DNA of 64,000 nt from Liquorilactobacillus uvarum DSM 19971 (GTDB taxonomy: Bacteria; Bacillota; Bacilli; Lactobacillales; Lactobacillaceae): positions 62,001 to 126,000 of the forward strand of contig NZ_AZEG01000006.1 of NCBI RefSeq assembly GCF_001434935.1, given 5' to 3'. This document shows, one piece after another, positions 1 through 8,651 of the stretch (the stretch's first letter is position 1; each line of letters begins with the position of its first letter). The notes under the pieces were generated by a model, which worked only from the letters and a program-made list of their open reading frames with translations, searched no databases and was not told the DNA's origin. Both the position numbers and the translations under genes were made by a program.

Positions 1-249
1 CGTTACTTTGAAACAACAGGAAAGAAATACCATCATATCTTGGATTCACGAACAGGCTACCCTTTAAAAACTGATCTGGTCAGTGTTACAGTCTTCACCA
101 AGGATTCAATTGTAGGTGAAATCGAATCTACACGTCTTTTTTTTGCTGGTAGTTTACCTTTGAATTGGGGAGAAAAACGTTCAGATCTGTATGGCGCGAT
201 TTTTGTTTATCGCGATCAGAGCGTTCACAGGTATGGGTTTCAACAGTAG
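1..249 (+). CDS. FAD:protein FMN transferase (ApbE family), C-terminal part
   Basis: The reading frame is open from base 1, so the gene starts left of the window. The visible 82 residues include the ApbE-type stretch H-H-I-L-D-S-R-T-G-Y-P followed by a segment resembling the usual 'S-V-T-V' strand. ApbE proteins attach FMN covalently to Thr/Ser of target flavoproteins, often outside the membrane. The metal-binding segment normally reads D-A-L-S-T; here it is diverged (E-I-E-S-T), and the C-terminus is poorly conserved, so this copy may be atypical or decaying. No clear terminator follows. Family call is reasonable; function of this copy is uncertain. Confidence 0.6.
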   Translation, partial: RYFETTGKKYHHILDSRTGYPLKTDLVSVTVFTKDSIVGEIESTRLFFAGSLPLNWGEKRSDLYGAIFVYRDQSVHRYGFQQ

Positions 250-433
250 AACGTATTCAAAAAAGGGTTCTGTGATATTTGGTGTTGATGGATAAAACTC
301 CGTCAATGCCATTTTTGTGTGTAACAAAAGGGATTACTGTACTGCGCTGCAACCAAAACGGCTAAAATATTAATACCTTTAGAATCAAAAAATCTAAAAA
401 TGCCATTTTTAGAACAATTGTTGAGTTTTAAAG

Positions 434-465
434 TTGAGAACTCTTATTTCCCGACATGCTATAAT
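434..465 (+). promoter_or_regulatory. Promoter of the lipoprotein gene
   Basis: TATAAT at 460-465 is preceded by TGC (extended -10). A TTGAGA at 434-439 is a possible -35, although the 20-base spacing is long. The gene start follows 33 bases later with a GGAGCAG ribosome site. Confidence 0.5.
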
Positions 466-498
466 AAGTGAATCAAACATAGAACGGAGCAGCCTTAT

Positions 499-1686
499 AT
501 GCGCAAGTTGAATATTTTCAGCATACTTTTAGTAATAGTTATCTTAACTGGATGTGGTATTCAGAAGCAAAAAGCAGACAATACCATAAAAAAAACAACA
601 CACAATGTTTTGAAATCTGACTCAAAAACATGGACTTTCAGCAAGAAGATTACATCTAAGCAGACCCCGAATGCTGGTGTTTCTAATGACCTATCAACTT
701 CTGTAGTTTCAAAAATCGGTGATATCTCAAATTGGACAACATCGAAAAACCAGTTTGTATCATACCCCATCAACTACAAGCAGATTTCATTAGAGAAATG
801 GCAGCATGATACTCAGAAAAGAATGGTTAAAAGTGCACAAAGAAAAGTCCACTGGATGAGGATTTCGCAGATTAATGCCGTACTTAAAAAAATGGGAGCA
901 GATATTAAAATTAACAAACTGTCAGACTTAGTTTTCTTGGAGACAAAAAGCAGCAATATGCCTTTGGCTCAGGCATTTGTCGCCAAGGGTTATCATTTAT
1001 ACGCAATCAATCCCCAATATACAGATACCGAGCAAACTATTACTATTGACCGTGGTCAAGCATTTACCGATACGCGGACTAAAAAAGCAACCGGACAAGT
1101 TGCACCGGACAAACTAAATGGCACGTGGATTGCACCTGAAACTACGACTAGTGCTAGTGATACCGGAAAAATAATGGTCAAAGATGGTTATCTCTATCAG
1201 CACCGCTATGATAGTTATGAACGTTCCGCAATTCAGGCTTTGAGTTCCTATTCACTAATATCATTAAATCAAAATACGACTTATGCTTCGCAAAAAACTA
1301 ATGCAGCTAGGGCCGACTATCAGCTAACTCAAAAATCTGTCGCTAGTGGCGATAGTCTGGGTTATCTTTATCTGTTTGTTAGTGAAAATAAATTGATTCG
1401 AATTGGGCAGGGACAAACTACTACCTATAAGAAAACGAGTACGTTGGTGGCAGCAAATGACTTGCCGAAGGATGATATTACTATTTTTGAACAGCTGGAT
1501 CAGAAAAATCCAGGTGAAGCAGCTTCGACAATTACAGTCAAAGCCGGTCCAGCGATCGTTGGCATGAGCAGCAGTATTAAATATCTGACTGATCCTGATG
1601 CCGGGCAAATTACTAGTAATATCCCTGTCGTCAGTCTTGAGAATGGCAAAGTTACCACAAGTGATGGGGAGAGTGGAATTGATTGA
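499..1686 (+). CDS. Predicted lipoprotein of unknown function
   Basis: The 395-residue product starts with a lipoprotein signal: Lys/Arg, a hydrophobic stretch, and the lipobox L-T-G-C with Cys19 as the expected lipidated residue. The mature part begins with a Lys/Thr/Ser-rich linker (about residues 22-75), followed by a mixed alpha/beta region with no motif I recognise. It probably sits on the outer face of the membrane. ATG with GGAGCAG seven bases upstream supports the start. It has its own promoter and a strong terminator, so it is monocistronic. A second lipoprotein at 19774-20595 has a similar general build but no clear sequence match. Confidence 0.75.
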   Translation: MRKLNIFSILLVIVILTGCGIQKQKADNTIKKTTHNVLKSDSKTWTFSKKITSKQTPNAGVSNDLSTSVVSKIGDISNWTTSKNQFVSYPINYKQISLEKWQHDTQKRMVKSAQRKVHWMRISQINAVLKKMGADIKINKLSDLVFLETKSSNMPLAQAFVAKGYHLYAINPQYTDTEQTITIDRGQAFTDTRTKKATGQVAPDKLNGTWIAPETTTSASDTGKIMVKDGYLYQHRYDSYERSAIQALSSYSLISLNQNTTYASQKTNAARADYQLTQKSVASGDSLGYLYLFVSENKLIRIGQGQTTTYKKTSTLVAANDLPKDDITIFEQLDQKNPGEAASTITVKAGPAIVGMSSSIKYLTDPDAGQITSNIPVVSLENGKVTTSDGESGID

Positions 1687-1758
1687 GATTGTGGAAGAAC
1701 AGATTCCTTTTTTTGTTAAATTTTTTTATATTTTTTGATAATTTATTATCTAAACAGA

Positions 1759-1806
1759 AGTTCAGCTAGAGATTGATTTTACTTAATCTCTAGCTGAACT
1801 TTTTAT
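1759..1806 (+). terminator. Intrinsic terminator after the lipoprotein gene
   Basis: A perfect 16-bp inverted repeat (1759-1774 with 1785-1800) with a 10-base loop is followed by TTTTAT. It ends the lipoprotein transcript. The rest of the 328-base gap (1687-2014) shows no gene; a weak promoter for the next gene is presumably near 1920-1965. Confidence 0.9.
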
Positions 1807-2014
1807 ACTCCTAGGTAATATGTCTATCCATTAATACCAAATATCATACAGCTAAAAAGAAGGACATGGTCAGCTTTTTGTTTAGCCAAAAAACAAAATG
1901 ATTGTGATGACAGCATGAAAAATGTTTTTTGGAAGAACAACAGGTATTATAAAGATAGATAAAGCAAGTTGAGCAACTGCAACTCCGAAAACGAAAGAAA
2001 GGAATGAACGATAC

Positions 2015-3136
2015 ATGAAGAAAATGTATATCGCATTAGGAGCAGTGGCAAGTATTATCTTCATAGCTTTGATCGCATTTTTTGTAATTTTGCCGAATAA
2101 AAATAATACCAGTAACACAAAGGAGTCTGATTCAACAAGTGTTTCAGGTTCTTATAAGAAAGCTGAATTGGTTGGGACACCTCGTGTAAGAGCCAGCGGA
2201 TTAGAAGCACCTTGGTCGCTTGTCTTTTATAATGATAGCGTTTTAGTTAGTCTGCGTGATAAAGGAGAGATCCGTGAAATTTTAGACAACGAAAAAACAC
2301 GGCTTGTTGGCAGAATATCCGGTATAGAGCATGTTAGTGAAGACGGATTATTGGGAATGATAGTGAACACTTCAAATGAAGATCCCTATTTATATGTTTA
2401 TTATTCAACATCTGGAGACAACCGTATTGTACGTTATGTTTTAAGTGGCAAAAAAGGTTCACTTAAATTGGGTAAAGCTGAGGTGATACTTAGCGGAATA
2501 TCCAAAGCTGCTAATCATAATGGCGGTCGAATCGCATTTGGACCTGATGGCATGTTATATGCGACTACTGGCGATGCGGGCGATCCTTCCAGCGCACAGG
2601 ATAGAAATTCATTGAATGGTAAAATTTTGCGCATGACGGCAGACGGCAATGTTCCAAAAGACAACCCTTTTCAGAATTCTCTTGTTTACAGTTATGGTCA
2701 CCGCAATCCTCAGGGGATTGCTTGGTCTACAAATGGGACAATGTATGCAACCGAATTTGGGCAGAACAAATGGGATGAGTTGAATGAAATAAAACCGGGA
2801 CGTAACTACGGCTGGCCGACACATGAAGGAAAAGCCAATACGCAGGGATTCGTTGATCCAGTACAACAGTGGACCCCCGCAGAAGCGAGTCCTAGTGGAA
2901 TGGCTTTTTATAATGGCGTGTTATTTATTGCAAACCTACGAGGGACAGTTTTGCGTGCAGTTGCGACTTCTGCTTTGCAAGAATCGCTTGAATATTTCTC
3001 AGGCAAATATGGACGTATTCGAGATGTTGTGATTTCACCTAAAAATGAATTGTGGTTTATCACCAACAATACAGATGGTCGTGGGAACCCTGAGGCCAGA
3101 GATGATCGCGTGATGTCAGTTTCAATTAAAAAGTAG
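2015..3136 (+). CDS. PQQ-type glucose/sorbosone dehydrogenase-like beta-propeller protein
   Basis: The 373-residue product has an N-terminal membrane segment (about residues 4-27), then a Ser/Thr-rich linker, then the six-bladed propeller typical of soluble aldose sugar dehydrogenases. Signature pieces are 'L-E-A-P-W-S-L', 'N-H-N-G-G-R-I-A-F-G-P-D-G' with the presumed catalytic His, 'G-D-A-G-D', 'Y-G-H-R-N-P-Q-G' and 'N-Y-G-W-P'. Family members oxidise aldoses with PQQ. Lactobacilli do not normally make PQQ, so this copy may depend on external cofactor or have another role. It is likely anchored outside the cell. Monocistronic; it shares a bidirectional terminator with the convergent operon. 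Confidence 0.8.
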   Translation: MKKMYIALGAVASIIFIALIAFFVILPNKNNTSNTKESDSTSVSGSYKKAELVGTPRVRASGLEAPWSLVFYNDSVLVSLRDKGEIREILDNEKTRLVGRISGIEHVSEDGLLGMIVNTSNEDPYLYVYYSTSGDNRIVRYVLSGKKGSLKLGKAEVILSGISKAANHNGGRIAFGPDGMLYATTGDAGDPSSAQDRNSLNGKILRMTADGNVPKDNPFQNSLVYSYGHRNPQGIAWSTNGTMYATEFGQNKWDELNEIKPGRNYGWPTHEGKANTQGFVDPVQQWTPAEASPSGMAFYNGVLFIANLRGTVLRAVATSALQESLEYFSGKYGRIRDVVISPKNELWFITNNTDGRGNPEARDDRVMSVSIKK

Positions 3137-3197
3137 TTTGCCTATAAAGAAAGCCCTAGAGGGTGCATTGATTCAGAACCAGAAGTCTTTATGGTAC

Positions 3198-3241
3198 AAA
3201 GAAGAGCTTGCCACATTAAAGATGGTAAGCTCTTCTTTCAT
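3198..3241. terminator. Bidirectional terminator between convergent genes
   Basis: Inverted repeat 3198-3213 / 3223-3238 (AAAGAAGAGCTT stem plus extension), with A-rich DNA on one side and T-rich on the other, so it can end both the dehydrogenase transcript and the opposing PTS-glucosidase-regulator operon. Confidence 0.8.
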
Positions 3242-3265
3242 TAAGTGGTACAGCTAGAATAATAA

Positions 3266-4024
3266 TCATTCATCAAATAAAATGAATTCTTTATATTTTC
3301 TGCTTAAAATAGATAAAATCAAATTTAAACAAGTCATGGAATAGATAGGCTCTTGCCCGTTAACATTTGGCAACAAACCGGCTTCATAATACAAAGAATA
3401 ATCAGCATGTTCAGTCAAATAGTTAGTCCCGAATGAAGTGACGGAACATAAGGGGACATTGCTAATTTTTAATGTTTTTATAGCATCTCGTATTCCAGGA
3501 GTATTTCCGCTCAACGAGGTAACTATTACCAGATCTTGCGGAGTAAGTTTATTTGAAATAATTTTTAAATTGGACTCTCCCGCGATTAAAAAATTTGTTC
3601 GTCCTGATATGAATAAGTCATTGGCAAATTCTTTGGTGGCGTTGCTTTGTGAAAAGCCGGTTGCATATAAAACTAGCGTATCTGCTTCTTTCATTTTGTC
3701 TAATAATAGTTGAAAATTGGTCTGCCTAACGTACTGAAATGTTCTTTGAATGTCATTTTGCAATTCAGCTACCAAATCTGCAGGTTCGAAGTTATCAGAC
3801 GCAAGAGCTTGTTTCAGGATAAATTTGAGTTCTGAATAACCGCGAAAACCAAGCTTTTTTGATAAACGAAGGACAGAGCTTTTGGATGAGAGCATTTTTG
3901 CGCCTAAATCAGTAATTGAGGAATCAACGACTTCAGCAGCATGGTTTTGGATAAACTTAACCATTTCCTTCTCATTATCCGATAATGAATCATAGTGCAA
4001 CCGTAATCGTTGGTCAAAATCCAT
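3266..4024 (-). CDS. RpiR/MurR-family transcriptional regulator
   Basis: The 252-residue protein has an N-terminal RpiR helix-turn-helix (about residues 1-75, with 'S-S-V-L-R-L-S-K-K-L-G-F-R-G-Y-S-E-L-K') and a C-terminal SIS sugar-phosphate binding domain (about 110-235, with 'A-T-G-F-S-Q-S-N-A' and 'S-L-S-G-N-T-P'). Such proteins sense sugar phosphates and repress or activate sugar genes. The start is the ATG eight bases after AGGAGG; a TTG one codon upstream is less likely. It is the last gene of the PTS/glucosidase operon, 57 bases after the glucosidase stop, so it probably regulates that operon in response to the imported phospho-sugar. Confidence 0.9.
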   Translation of the reverse strand: MDFDQRLRLHYDSLSDNEKEMVKFIQNHAAEVVDSSITDLGAKMLSSKSSVLRLSKKLGFRGYSELKFILKQALASDNFEPADLVAELQNDIQRTFQYVRQTNFQLLLDKMKEADTLVLYATGFSQSNATKEFANDLFISGRTNFLIAGESNLKIISNKLTPQDLVIVTSLSGNTPGIRDAIKTLKISNVPLCSVTSFGTNYLTEHADYSLYYEAGLLPNVNGQEPIYSMTCLNLILSILSRKYKEFILFDE

Positions 4025-4081
4025 CAAACATACCTCCTAAACTACCAATAGTGTAACATGGACAAGCAAGCTGTAAGTAGC

Positions 4082-5761
4082 TCACAGGTTTTGATGGTAA
4101 ATCAGTGCTTCATAAGGGCGTAGTATCATTTTCGAAGTCAATTTTTTGACCGCACTAGGATAATTGGTTAGTAACAACTGACTGTTTTTTTCTAGTAGAG
4201 TGTCTGGAACTTTGAAATTAACGTTAGACTCTGAAAATGAACAAATAACGATCATTTTTTCTGATTTGTTGGTGCGTGTATAGCTATACACGGCCGAATC
4301 ATCGGAATTAAATAGAGTATAACTACCATCAATTACTACGGGATATTTTTTGCGAATCGCTATCAGTTTTTGATAATGATAGTAAACAGAATGTTTGTCT
4401 GCGAGAGCTTGGACGACATTAATTTTTGGATTATCTGGAGAAAAGGCCAACCATGGTTTGCCGGTCGTAAAGTCTGCCGTGTCCGTTCCATCCCAAGGCA
4501 TTGGTGTTCGGGCGTTATCGCGTGATTTTAAGAAGATGACACGCTTGATATAATCCTTATTCATCCCAGCTGCACGTAATGTTTTGATCATATTTATCGT
4601 CTCAATATCCTGATATTCAGCAAGTGATTTAAATGGAGCATTGCGCATTCCTAGTTCTTCACCTTGAAAAATATAAGGTGTTCCTTTCATCATGTGGAGT
4701 AGTGTTCCCAGCATTTTAGCAGATTCAATGCGATATGTTTGATCATCACCAAAACGTGTAACGGCTCGTGGCTGATCATGGTTACTCCAATATAGTGAAT
4801 TCCATCCTTTTTCTAATTTGAACTGCCATTCGCTTAGAACGCTGCGTAAATCGCTCATTTTAAACCTAACATCAGAGAACTTTCCGAAACGTCCGTAATC
4901 CAAATGCATATGATCGAAGTGAAAAACCATGTTTAGTTCATGTCGTTGGGGGTCGGTGTAGAGAATGGCCTGGTCACTGTTTGTGTTTGCAGTTTCCCCG
5001 ACAGTCAGACTTGGGTACTGGCTAAGGACTTGCTGGTTCATTTCATGCAAAAATTCATGCACACGTGGCCCATTTGAGGCACCAGCATAATAGTTTTTAG
5101 TGTAAGGCAAGTTGGCAGGCGCATCAGAATAACATTGGTCTTTGCTTATTAAGCTGATGACATCCATTCGAAAACCATCGATCCCCAGTTCAAACCAATA
5201 GCGCATCATTTTATAAATTGCAGCGCGGACTTCGGGGTTTTCCCAATTTAAATCAGGTTGTTGTTTTGCGAAGAGATGCAGGTAATATTGTTTTCTCCTT
5301 GGTACATATTCCCAAGCTGAACCGCCGAAAGTCGAACCCCAGTTGTTAGGTGGATCGCCATTTGGCTTAGGATCTTTCCAGATATAAAAATCAGCATATT
5401 TGCCTGAACGGCTTTGTTTCGAGTCTTGGAACCAGCTGTGCTGATCACTTGTATGGTTAACGACAAGATCCATAATTATTTTGATTCCCAGTGCGTGTGC
5501 TTTTTCTAAAAGTTCTTTAAATTCATCTAGTGTTCCATAAATAGGATTTATCTGATAATAATCGGAGATATCATAGCCATTATCGACAAGTGGAGAGGAG
5601 TAGATTGGATTTAACCAAATTACGTCGATTCCAAGGTCAGCTAGGTATGGTAGCTTGGAAATTATGCCATTTATATCGCCTATTCCGTCTCCATTACTGT
5701 CTTTAAAACTTTGGGGGTAGATTTGATAGACAACACTTTTCTTCCACCAATCTTTATTCAT
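4082..5761 (-). CDS. GH13 alpha-glucosidase, probably (phospho-)oligo-1,6-glucosidase
   Basis: The 559-residue enzyme is full length for the oligo-1,6-glucosidase/trehalose-6-phosphate hydrolase group of GH13. Visible landmarks are the Ca-site loop D21-S-N-G-D-G-I-G-D29, 'V-V-N-H' (101-103), nucleophile D200 in G-F-R-M-D-V, acid/base E256 in V-G-E, and D329 in N-H-D-Q-P-R. Val201 after the nucleophile is typical of alpha-1,6 specificity, although trehalose-6-phosphate hydrolases share it. The start overlaps the EIIA stop (TAATG). Being in a PTS operon, it most likely hydrolyses an intracellular phosphorylated or plain alpha-glucoside such as isomaltose. The exact substrate cannot be told from sequence. 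Confidence 0.9.
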   Translation of the reverse strand: MNKDWWKKSVVYQIYPQSFKDSNGDGIGDINGIISKLPYLADLGIDVIWLNPIYSSPLVDNGYDISDYYQINPIYGTLDEFKELLEKAHALGIKIIMDLVVNHTSDQHSWFQDSKQSRSGKYADFYIWKDPKPNGDPPNNWGSTFGGSAWEYVPRRKQYYLHLFAKQQPDLNWENPEVRAAIYKMMRYWFELGIDGFRMDVISLISKDQCYSDAPANLPYTKNYYAGASNGPRVHEFLHEMNQQVLSQYPSLTVGETANTNSDQAILYTDPQRHELNMVFHFDHMHLDYGRFGKFSDVRFKMSDLRSVLSEWQFKLEKGWNSLYWSNHDQPRAVTRFGDDQTYRIESAKMLGTLLHMMKGTPYIFQGEELGMRNAPFKSLAEYQDIETINMIKTLRAAGMNKDYIKRVIFLKSRDNARTPMPWDGTDTADFTTGKPWLAFSPDNPKINVVQALADKHSVYYHYQKLIAIRKKYPVVIDGSYTLFNSDDSAVYSYTRTNKSEKMIVICSFSESNVNFKVPDTLLEKNSQLLLTNYPSAVKKLTSKMILRPYEALIYHQNL

Positions 5762-6183
5762 TACTCATCATCCTCATCTTGTGCTTGAGCTGTTAAATAA
5801 TCGTTAACATAGATCAACTGTGTTTTTGCATCTGCGATGGCACTTCTCACAGCCTCAGGTGCCAAGTAGTCTTCTTTAGGAAGTGCTAGTAAGATCGTAA
5901 GTATAATTGGTAAATTTACTCCTGTAATTAGATGGACATGGGGATGACCGAGATGTTTTGCAAAAGCTTGATTCACAGAGCCGCCTAGCAAATCTGTAAA
6001 AACAATAACTTCATCTTGTTTACTGATATTTTCAAAAAAATCATTGACTTGTCCGTCTATCGGTGTATTGTCCATGTACGCATCTAACGTTATAACGTCA
6101 ACTGTGTGAGGGGCAATATAATCAAAAGTGTCTTTCAAACCGGAAGCCATCTGGTGGTGGGTAGCAAAAATTATTTTACGCAT
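5761..6183 (-). CDS. PTS mannose/fructose/sorbose-class EIIA
   Basis: This 140-residue EIIA-Man-type protein has 'F-A-T-H-H-Q-M-A-S-G' near the N-terminus, with His9 as the likely phosphorylated residue, and 'F-T-D-L-L-G-G-S' in the middle, as usual for the family. It takes phosphate from HPr and passes it to EIIB. Here it is a separate cytosolic protein encoded after EIID, with TAAGGAG before the ATG. The acidic tail (D-E-D-D-E) is typical. The next gene, the glucosidase, overlaps its stop codon, indicating translational coupling. Confidence 0.92.
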   Translation of the reverse strand: MRKIIFATHHQMASGLKDTFDYIAPHTVDVITLDAYMDNTPIDGQVNDFFENISKQDEVIVFTDLLGGSVNQAFAKHLGHPHVHLITGVNLPIILTILLALPKEDYLAPEAVRSAIADAKTQLIYVNDYLTAQAQDEDDE

Positions 6184-6199
6184 ATTTTTTCTCCTTAAA

Positions 6200-7000
6200 C
6201 TAAACTGTTAAGATCCCAAAGTATGATAGAACCAAAGCTAAAATGATGATCAAAAAGATAATTTTAATGACGCTCAGTTTTTTAGAGGCAATCAGACGAT
6301 AGACAACAAAAGTCAAAAGTGCAGGTAAAAGCGCGGGCATTATCTGATCTAAAATTTCTTTTTGAATTGGTAATTTTACTTTTCCAGTTTGGAAAACAAG
6401 ACCGACTTTCATTTTAACGACTGAGGGGATTAAAGCTCCAACTACTGTTAAGCCCATAATTGAAGCAGCTTCTGTAAAGACAGAGAGTTTATCGCCTAAA
6501 GCAGTTACCAGTTTCAATCCTGAATTGTATCCGATTGAAAACAATTTGAAACGGAAAAAAAGAAAAAAGATATTGAGGCATAACCAAATGATTGCGCCGG
6601 TCGGGTTTCCTTGTAGTCCCATATAAGCAGAAATGGAGCCCATAATTGTTGGATACAAGACCCAGATCAATGTATCGCCAATTCCAGCCAATGGTCCCAT
6701 CATTCCTGTTTTAAAGTTTTGGACAGTATCAAGCGAGTTAACACCGTCTTTTTCCTCCATTGCTAAACTGGCACCTAACAGCAGATTAGCCATCCAAGTG
6801 GTCGTATTGAAATATTTAAAATGATTGTTTAAAGAAGCTTTGTAGTCCTCATCTTTAGGATAGATTTTTCTTAAAGCTTTTTCCAAACCATATACTACAG
6901 CGGGGCCTTGCTGGTTTTCATAGTTAAAGATATTACATGCCATAAACATATAACGAAAAGCAGCTTTGTTAATATCTTTTTTATTTAAAATTTTACTCAT
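6200..7000 (-). CDS. PTS mannose-class EIID membrane subunit
   Basis: The 266-residue protein matches EIID of the mannose family: 'F-R-Y-M-F-M-A-C-N-I-F-N-Y-E-N-Q-Q-G' at the N-terminus, then 'T-T-W-M-A-N-L', 'G-P-L-A-G-I-G-D-T-L-I-W', and hydrophobic segments at the C-terminus. I use the ATG at 7000, which overlaps the EIIC stop (ATGAGTAA) and has AAGGAG at good distance; the longer open frame upstream lies inside EIIC. It forms the sugar-conducting channel with EIIC. Confidence 0.92.
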   Translation of the reverse strand: MSKILNKKDINKAAFRYMFMACNIFNYENQQGPAVVYGLEKALRKIYPKDEDYKASLNNHFKYFNTTTWMANLLLGASLAMEEKDGVNSLDTVQNFKTGMMGPLAGIGDTLIWVLYPTIMGSISAYMGLQGNPTGAIIWLCLNIFFLFFRFKLFSIGYNSGLKLVTALGDKLSVFTEAASIMGLTVVGALIPSVVKMKVGLVFQTGKVKLPIQKEILDQIMPALLPALLTFVVYRLIASKKLSVIKIIFLIIILALVLSYFGILTV

Positions 7001-7793
7001 CAAAGTCATCTCCTTCATCTTCGGCAGCACTTCCATTTGTTGCAGCTGCAGTTGGTGCATGCATTTTTGTGTTAAAGAAATAGTAGGCAATTGCAAATCC
7101 GATAATTGAAATGCCTAAAATTGGAATTTTCAAATAGCCGGATAAGACAAAACCGATTAGCAGCATTGAAAGATACTTCTTGGCAGGCATGACCTGTAAT
7201 AAAAGTGCAATCCCGACTACTGGCAGCATACTTCCGGCAATAGATAAGCCGTTAGTAAACCATTTTGGTAAAAAGGTCAGGATCGTTTTAACGATTTGTT
7301 CACCGAAAATAACGCATAAGGCGGTTGGAAGGGCAGTTGAAAGCCCAAATATCAGAGGACCAAACCAAAAGATTCGATTCATTTTTTTGAAGTTGCCTAA
7401 ATTGGCTGCTTTTTGTGCAGCATGTGTAACATAGGTGTTAAGCAATTTAGCCAAGACATCTAATTGAATACCCAGCATTCCAACTGGAACACCAACTGCC
7501 AAGGCAACTGCTTTTGCGTCTTCAATATTGTGTGTTGTTTTAATTGCAACATAAATTCCAACTAAGGCAGCCAGCCCCCAATTAGGAACTGAAGATCCAC
7601 CTATGTTTGCCACACCAAGAGCCATCAGTTGGAAAGTACCACCTATGACCATTGCTGTCTGCATGTCGCCCATGATAATTCCAAGAAAAAGTGCGATCAT
7701 AATAGGGAACCAAGTAGTAATAACGAGACCTTGCTGATCTAAAACCATCCAGAATGATAACAGAATAACCAATGCACCTTGAATAATTGCCAT
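6993..7793 (-). CDS. PTS mannose-class EIIC membrane subunit
   Basis: The 266-residue integral membrane protein has at least seven hydrophobic segments and EIIC-Man features such as 'G-G-T-F-Q-L-M-A-L-G', 'S-S-V-P-N-W-G-L-A-A' and 'A-V-G-V-P-V-G-M-L'. The C-terminal tail is acidic (D-E-G-D-D-F-D-E). ATG with AGGAG eight bases upstream. Lies between EIIB and EIID and is translationally coupled to EIID. The variant of the family cannot be assigned to mannose, sorbose or another sugar by eye; the glucosidase downstream argues for a glucoside. Confidence 0.92.
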   Translation of the reverse strand: MAIIQGALVILLSFWMVLDQQGLVITTWFPIMIALFLGIIMGDMQTAMVIGGTFQLMALGVANIGGSSVPNWGLAALVGIYVAIKTTHNIEDAKAVALAVGVPVGMLGIQLDVLAKLLNTYVTHAAQKAANLGNFKKMNRIFWFGPLIFGLSTALPTALCVIFGEQIVKTILTFLPKWFTNGLSIAGSMLPVVGIALLLQVMPAKKYLSMLLIGFVLSGYLKIPILGISIIGFAIAYYFFNTKMHAPTAAATNGSAAEDEGDDFDE

Positions 7794-7804
7794 GTTTTCA
7801 TCTC

Positions 7805-8281
7805 CTATTTGATATAAGTTTCTAAGGGTTCTTCAGGATCACTTGGAACGAAATGGAAAGTTACTGGGATACCTTTAGCCTTGATTTTTTTTAGATCGGC
7901 TATTTCTTTTTCATTAACCGAAACCATTTTTTTGACGGTTTTCTTTCCTTCACCATCAAACATAATACCGATATTAACTTTTGGAATTTTTACGCCTCCT
8001 TCAATTAAACGTAAAATTGTTTCAGGTTCTTTTACAATTAGAAAAACATTGTGACTGTCGTACTTACCATTGTTGAAATTCGTGATGGCTTTTTGTGTAT
8101 CGATAATTGACATTCCCGTTCCTGCAGGTTTGCTCATACGCATGGCTGCTTTTTGATTTTCATCTTTACTGACAAAATCATCAACCACCATTAAGCGTTT
8201 TGCTTTTGTATGTCCAGCCCACTGTGTGACGACGATTCCGTGGATCAAACGTTGATCAATACGTGCTAATACCAAACTCAT
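7805..8281 (-). CDS. PTS mannose/sorbose-class EIIB
   Basis: The 158-residue cytosolic EIIB starts 'M-S-L-V-L-A-R-I-D-Q-R-L-I-H-G', the canonical mannose-class motif with phospho-acceptor His14. It continues with 'V-V-D-D' and a Rossmann-like fold. It is the first gene of the operon, preceded by AAGGAGAG and a promoter with a cre-like element. EIIB and EIIA are separate polypeptides here, as in sorbose/levan-type systems rather than the fused EIIAB-Man. Confidence 0.93.
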   Translation of the reverse strand: MSLVLARIDQRLIHGIVVTQWAGHTKAKRLMVVDDFVSKDENQKAAMRMSKPAGTGMSIIDTQKAITNFNNGKYDSHNVFLIVKEPETILRLIEGGVKIPKVNIGIMFDGEGKKTVKKMVSVNEKEIADLKKIKAKGIPVTFHFVPSDPEEPLETYIK

Positions 8282-8311
8282 AATAATCTCTCCTTGTTAG
8301 TTGATAACAAA

Positions 8312-8340
8312 AGTATACGGTTGCAATAAAACGTTTACAA
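8312..8340 (-). promoter_or_regulatory. Promoter of the PTS/glucosidase operon with overlapping cre-like site
   Basis: On the minus strand, TTGTAA (8340-8335) and TATACT (8317-8312) are 17 bases apart. The -35 lies within TGTAAACGTTTTAT (8339-8326), which matches the CcpA cre consensus except near its end. CcpA binding here would block RNA polymerase directly, so glucose repression of the operon is expected. Confidence 0.7.
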
Positions 8341-8524
8341 TGGTTAGAACGACTTTGGGGAAGTGCGATGTCACTCTTGGGAAAAGCGCCATGAGTCTGG
8401 GAATTTTCCCTGATATATAAGTTATCTAGTAAAATGAGCAAAAGGAAACTGGGGGTTATTTTTTGAGAGGAGTCTGGACTAAAGACCTCGATATTATTAT
8501 CTAAAGTTGTTGTGTGGATGAATA

Positions 8525-8570
8525 AAAAAACATCTCCTAAACTTTATGCAAGTTCAGAAGATGTTTTTTG
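8525..8570 (-). terminator. Terminator after the APC antiporter gene
   Basis: Stem AAAAAACATCT (8525-8535) with AGATGTTTTTT (8559-8569), plus inner pairing, lies downstream of the minus-strand antiporter stop. It reads as a terminator on both strands. The rest of 8341-8524 holds no gene I can see. Confidence 0.75.
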
Positions 8571-8651
8571 TATAATGAGATTTTTAGCAAATGTAGGCAA
8601 ATTGAGAGAAAGAATTGAAGATTCTCAAAAGTATGCAAAAGCTGCAAGAAA

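Noticed and set aside
1-249. ApbE-like fragment as part of an extracellular electron transfer locus
   Set aside because: No EetA/EetB, PplA or extracellular-type NDH-2 gene is adjacent within the window; only the gene end is visible.
3137-3265. Sixth copy of the convergent repeat
   Set aside because: The gap lies between convergent genes and has a terminator, with an ATTGATTC string, but the GAATTTTGACTTATGGAA core is missing. Counted as an ordinary terminator.
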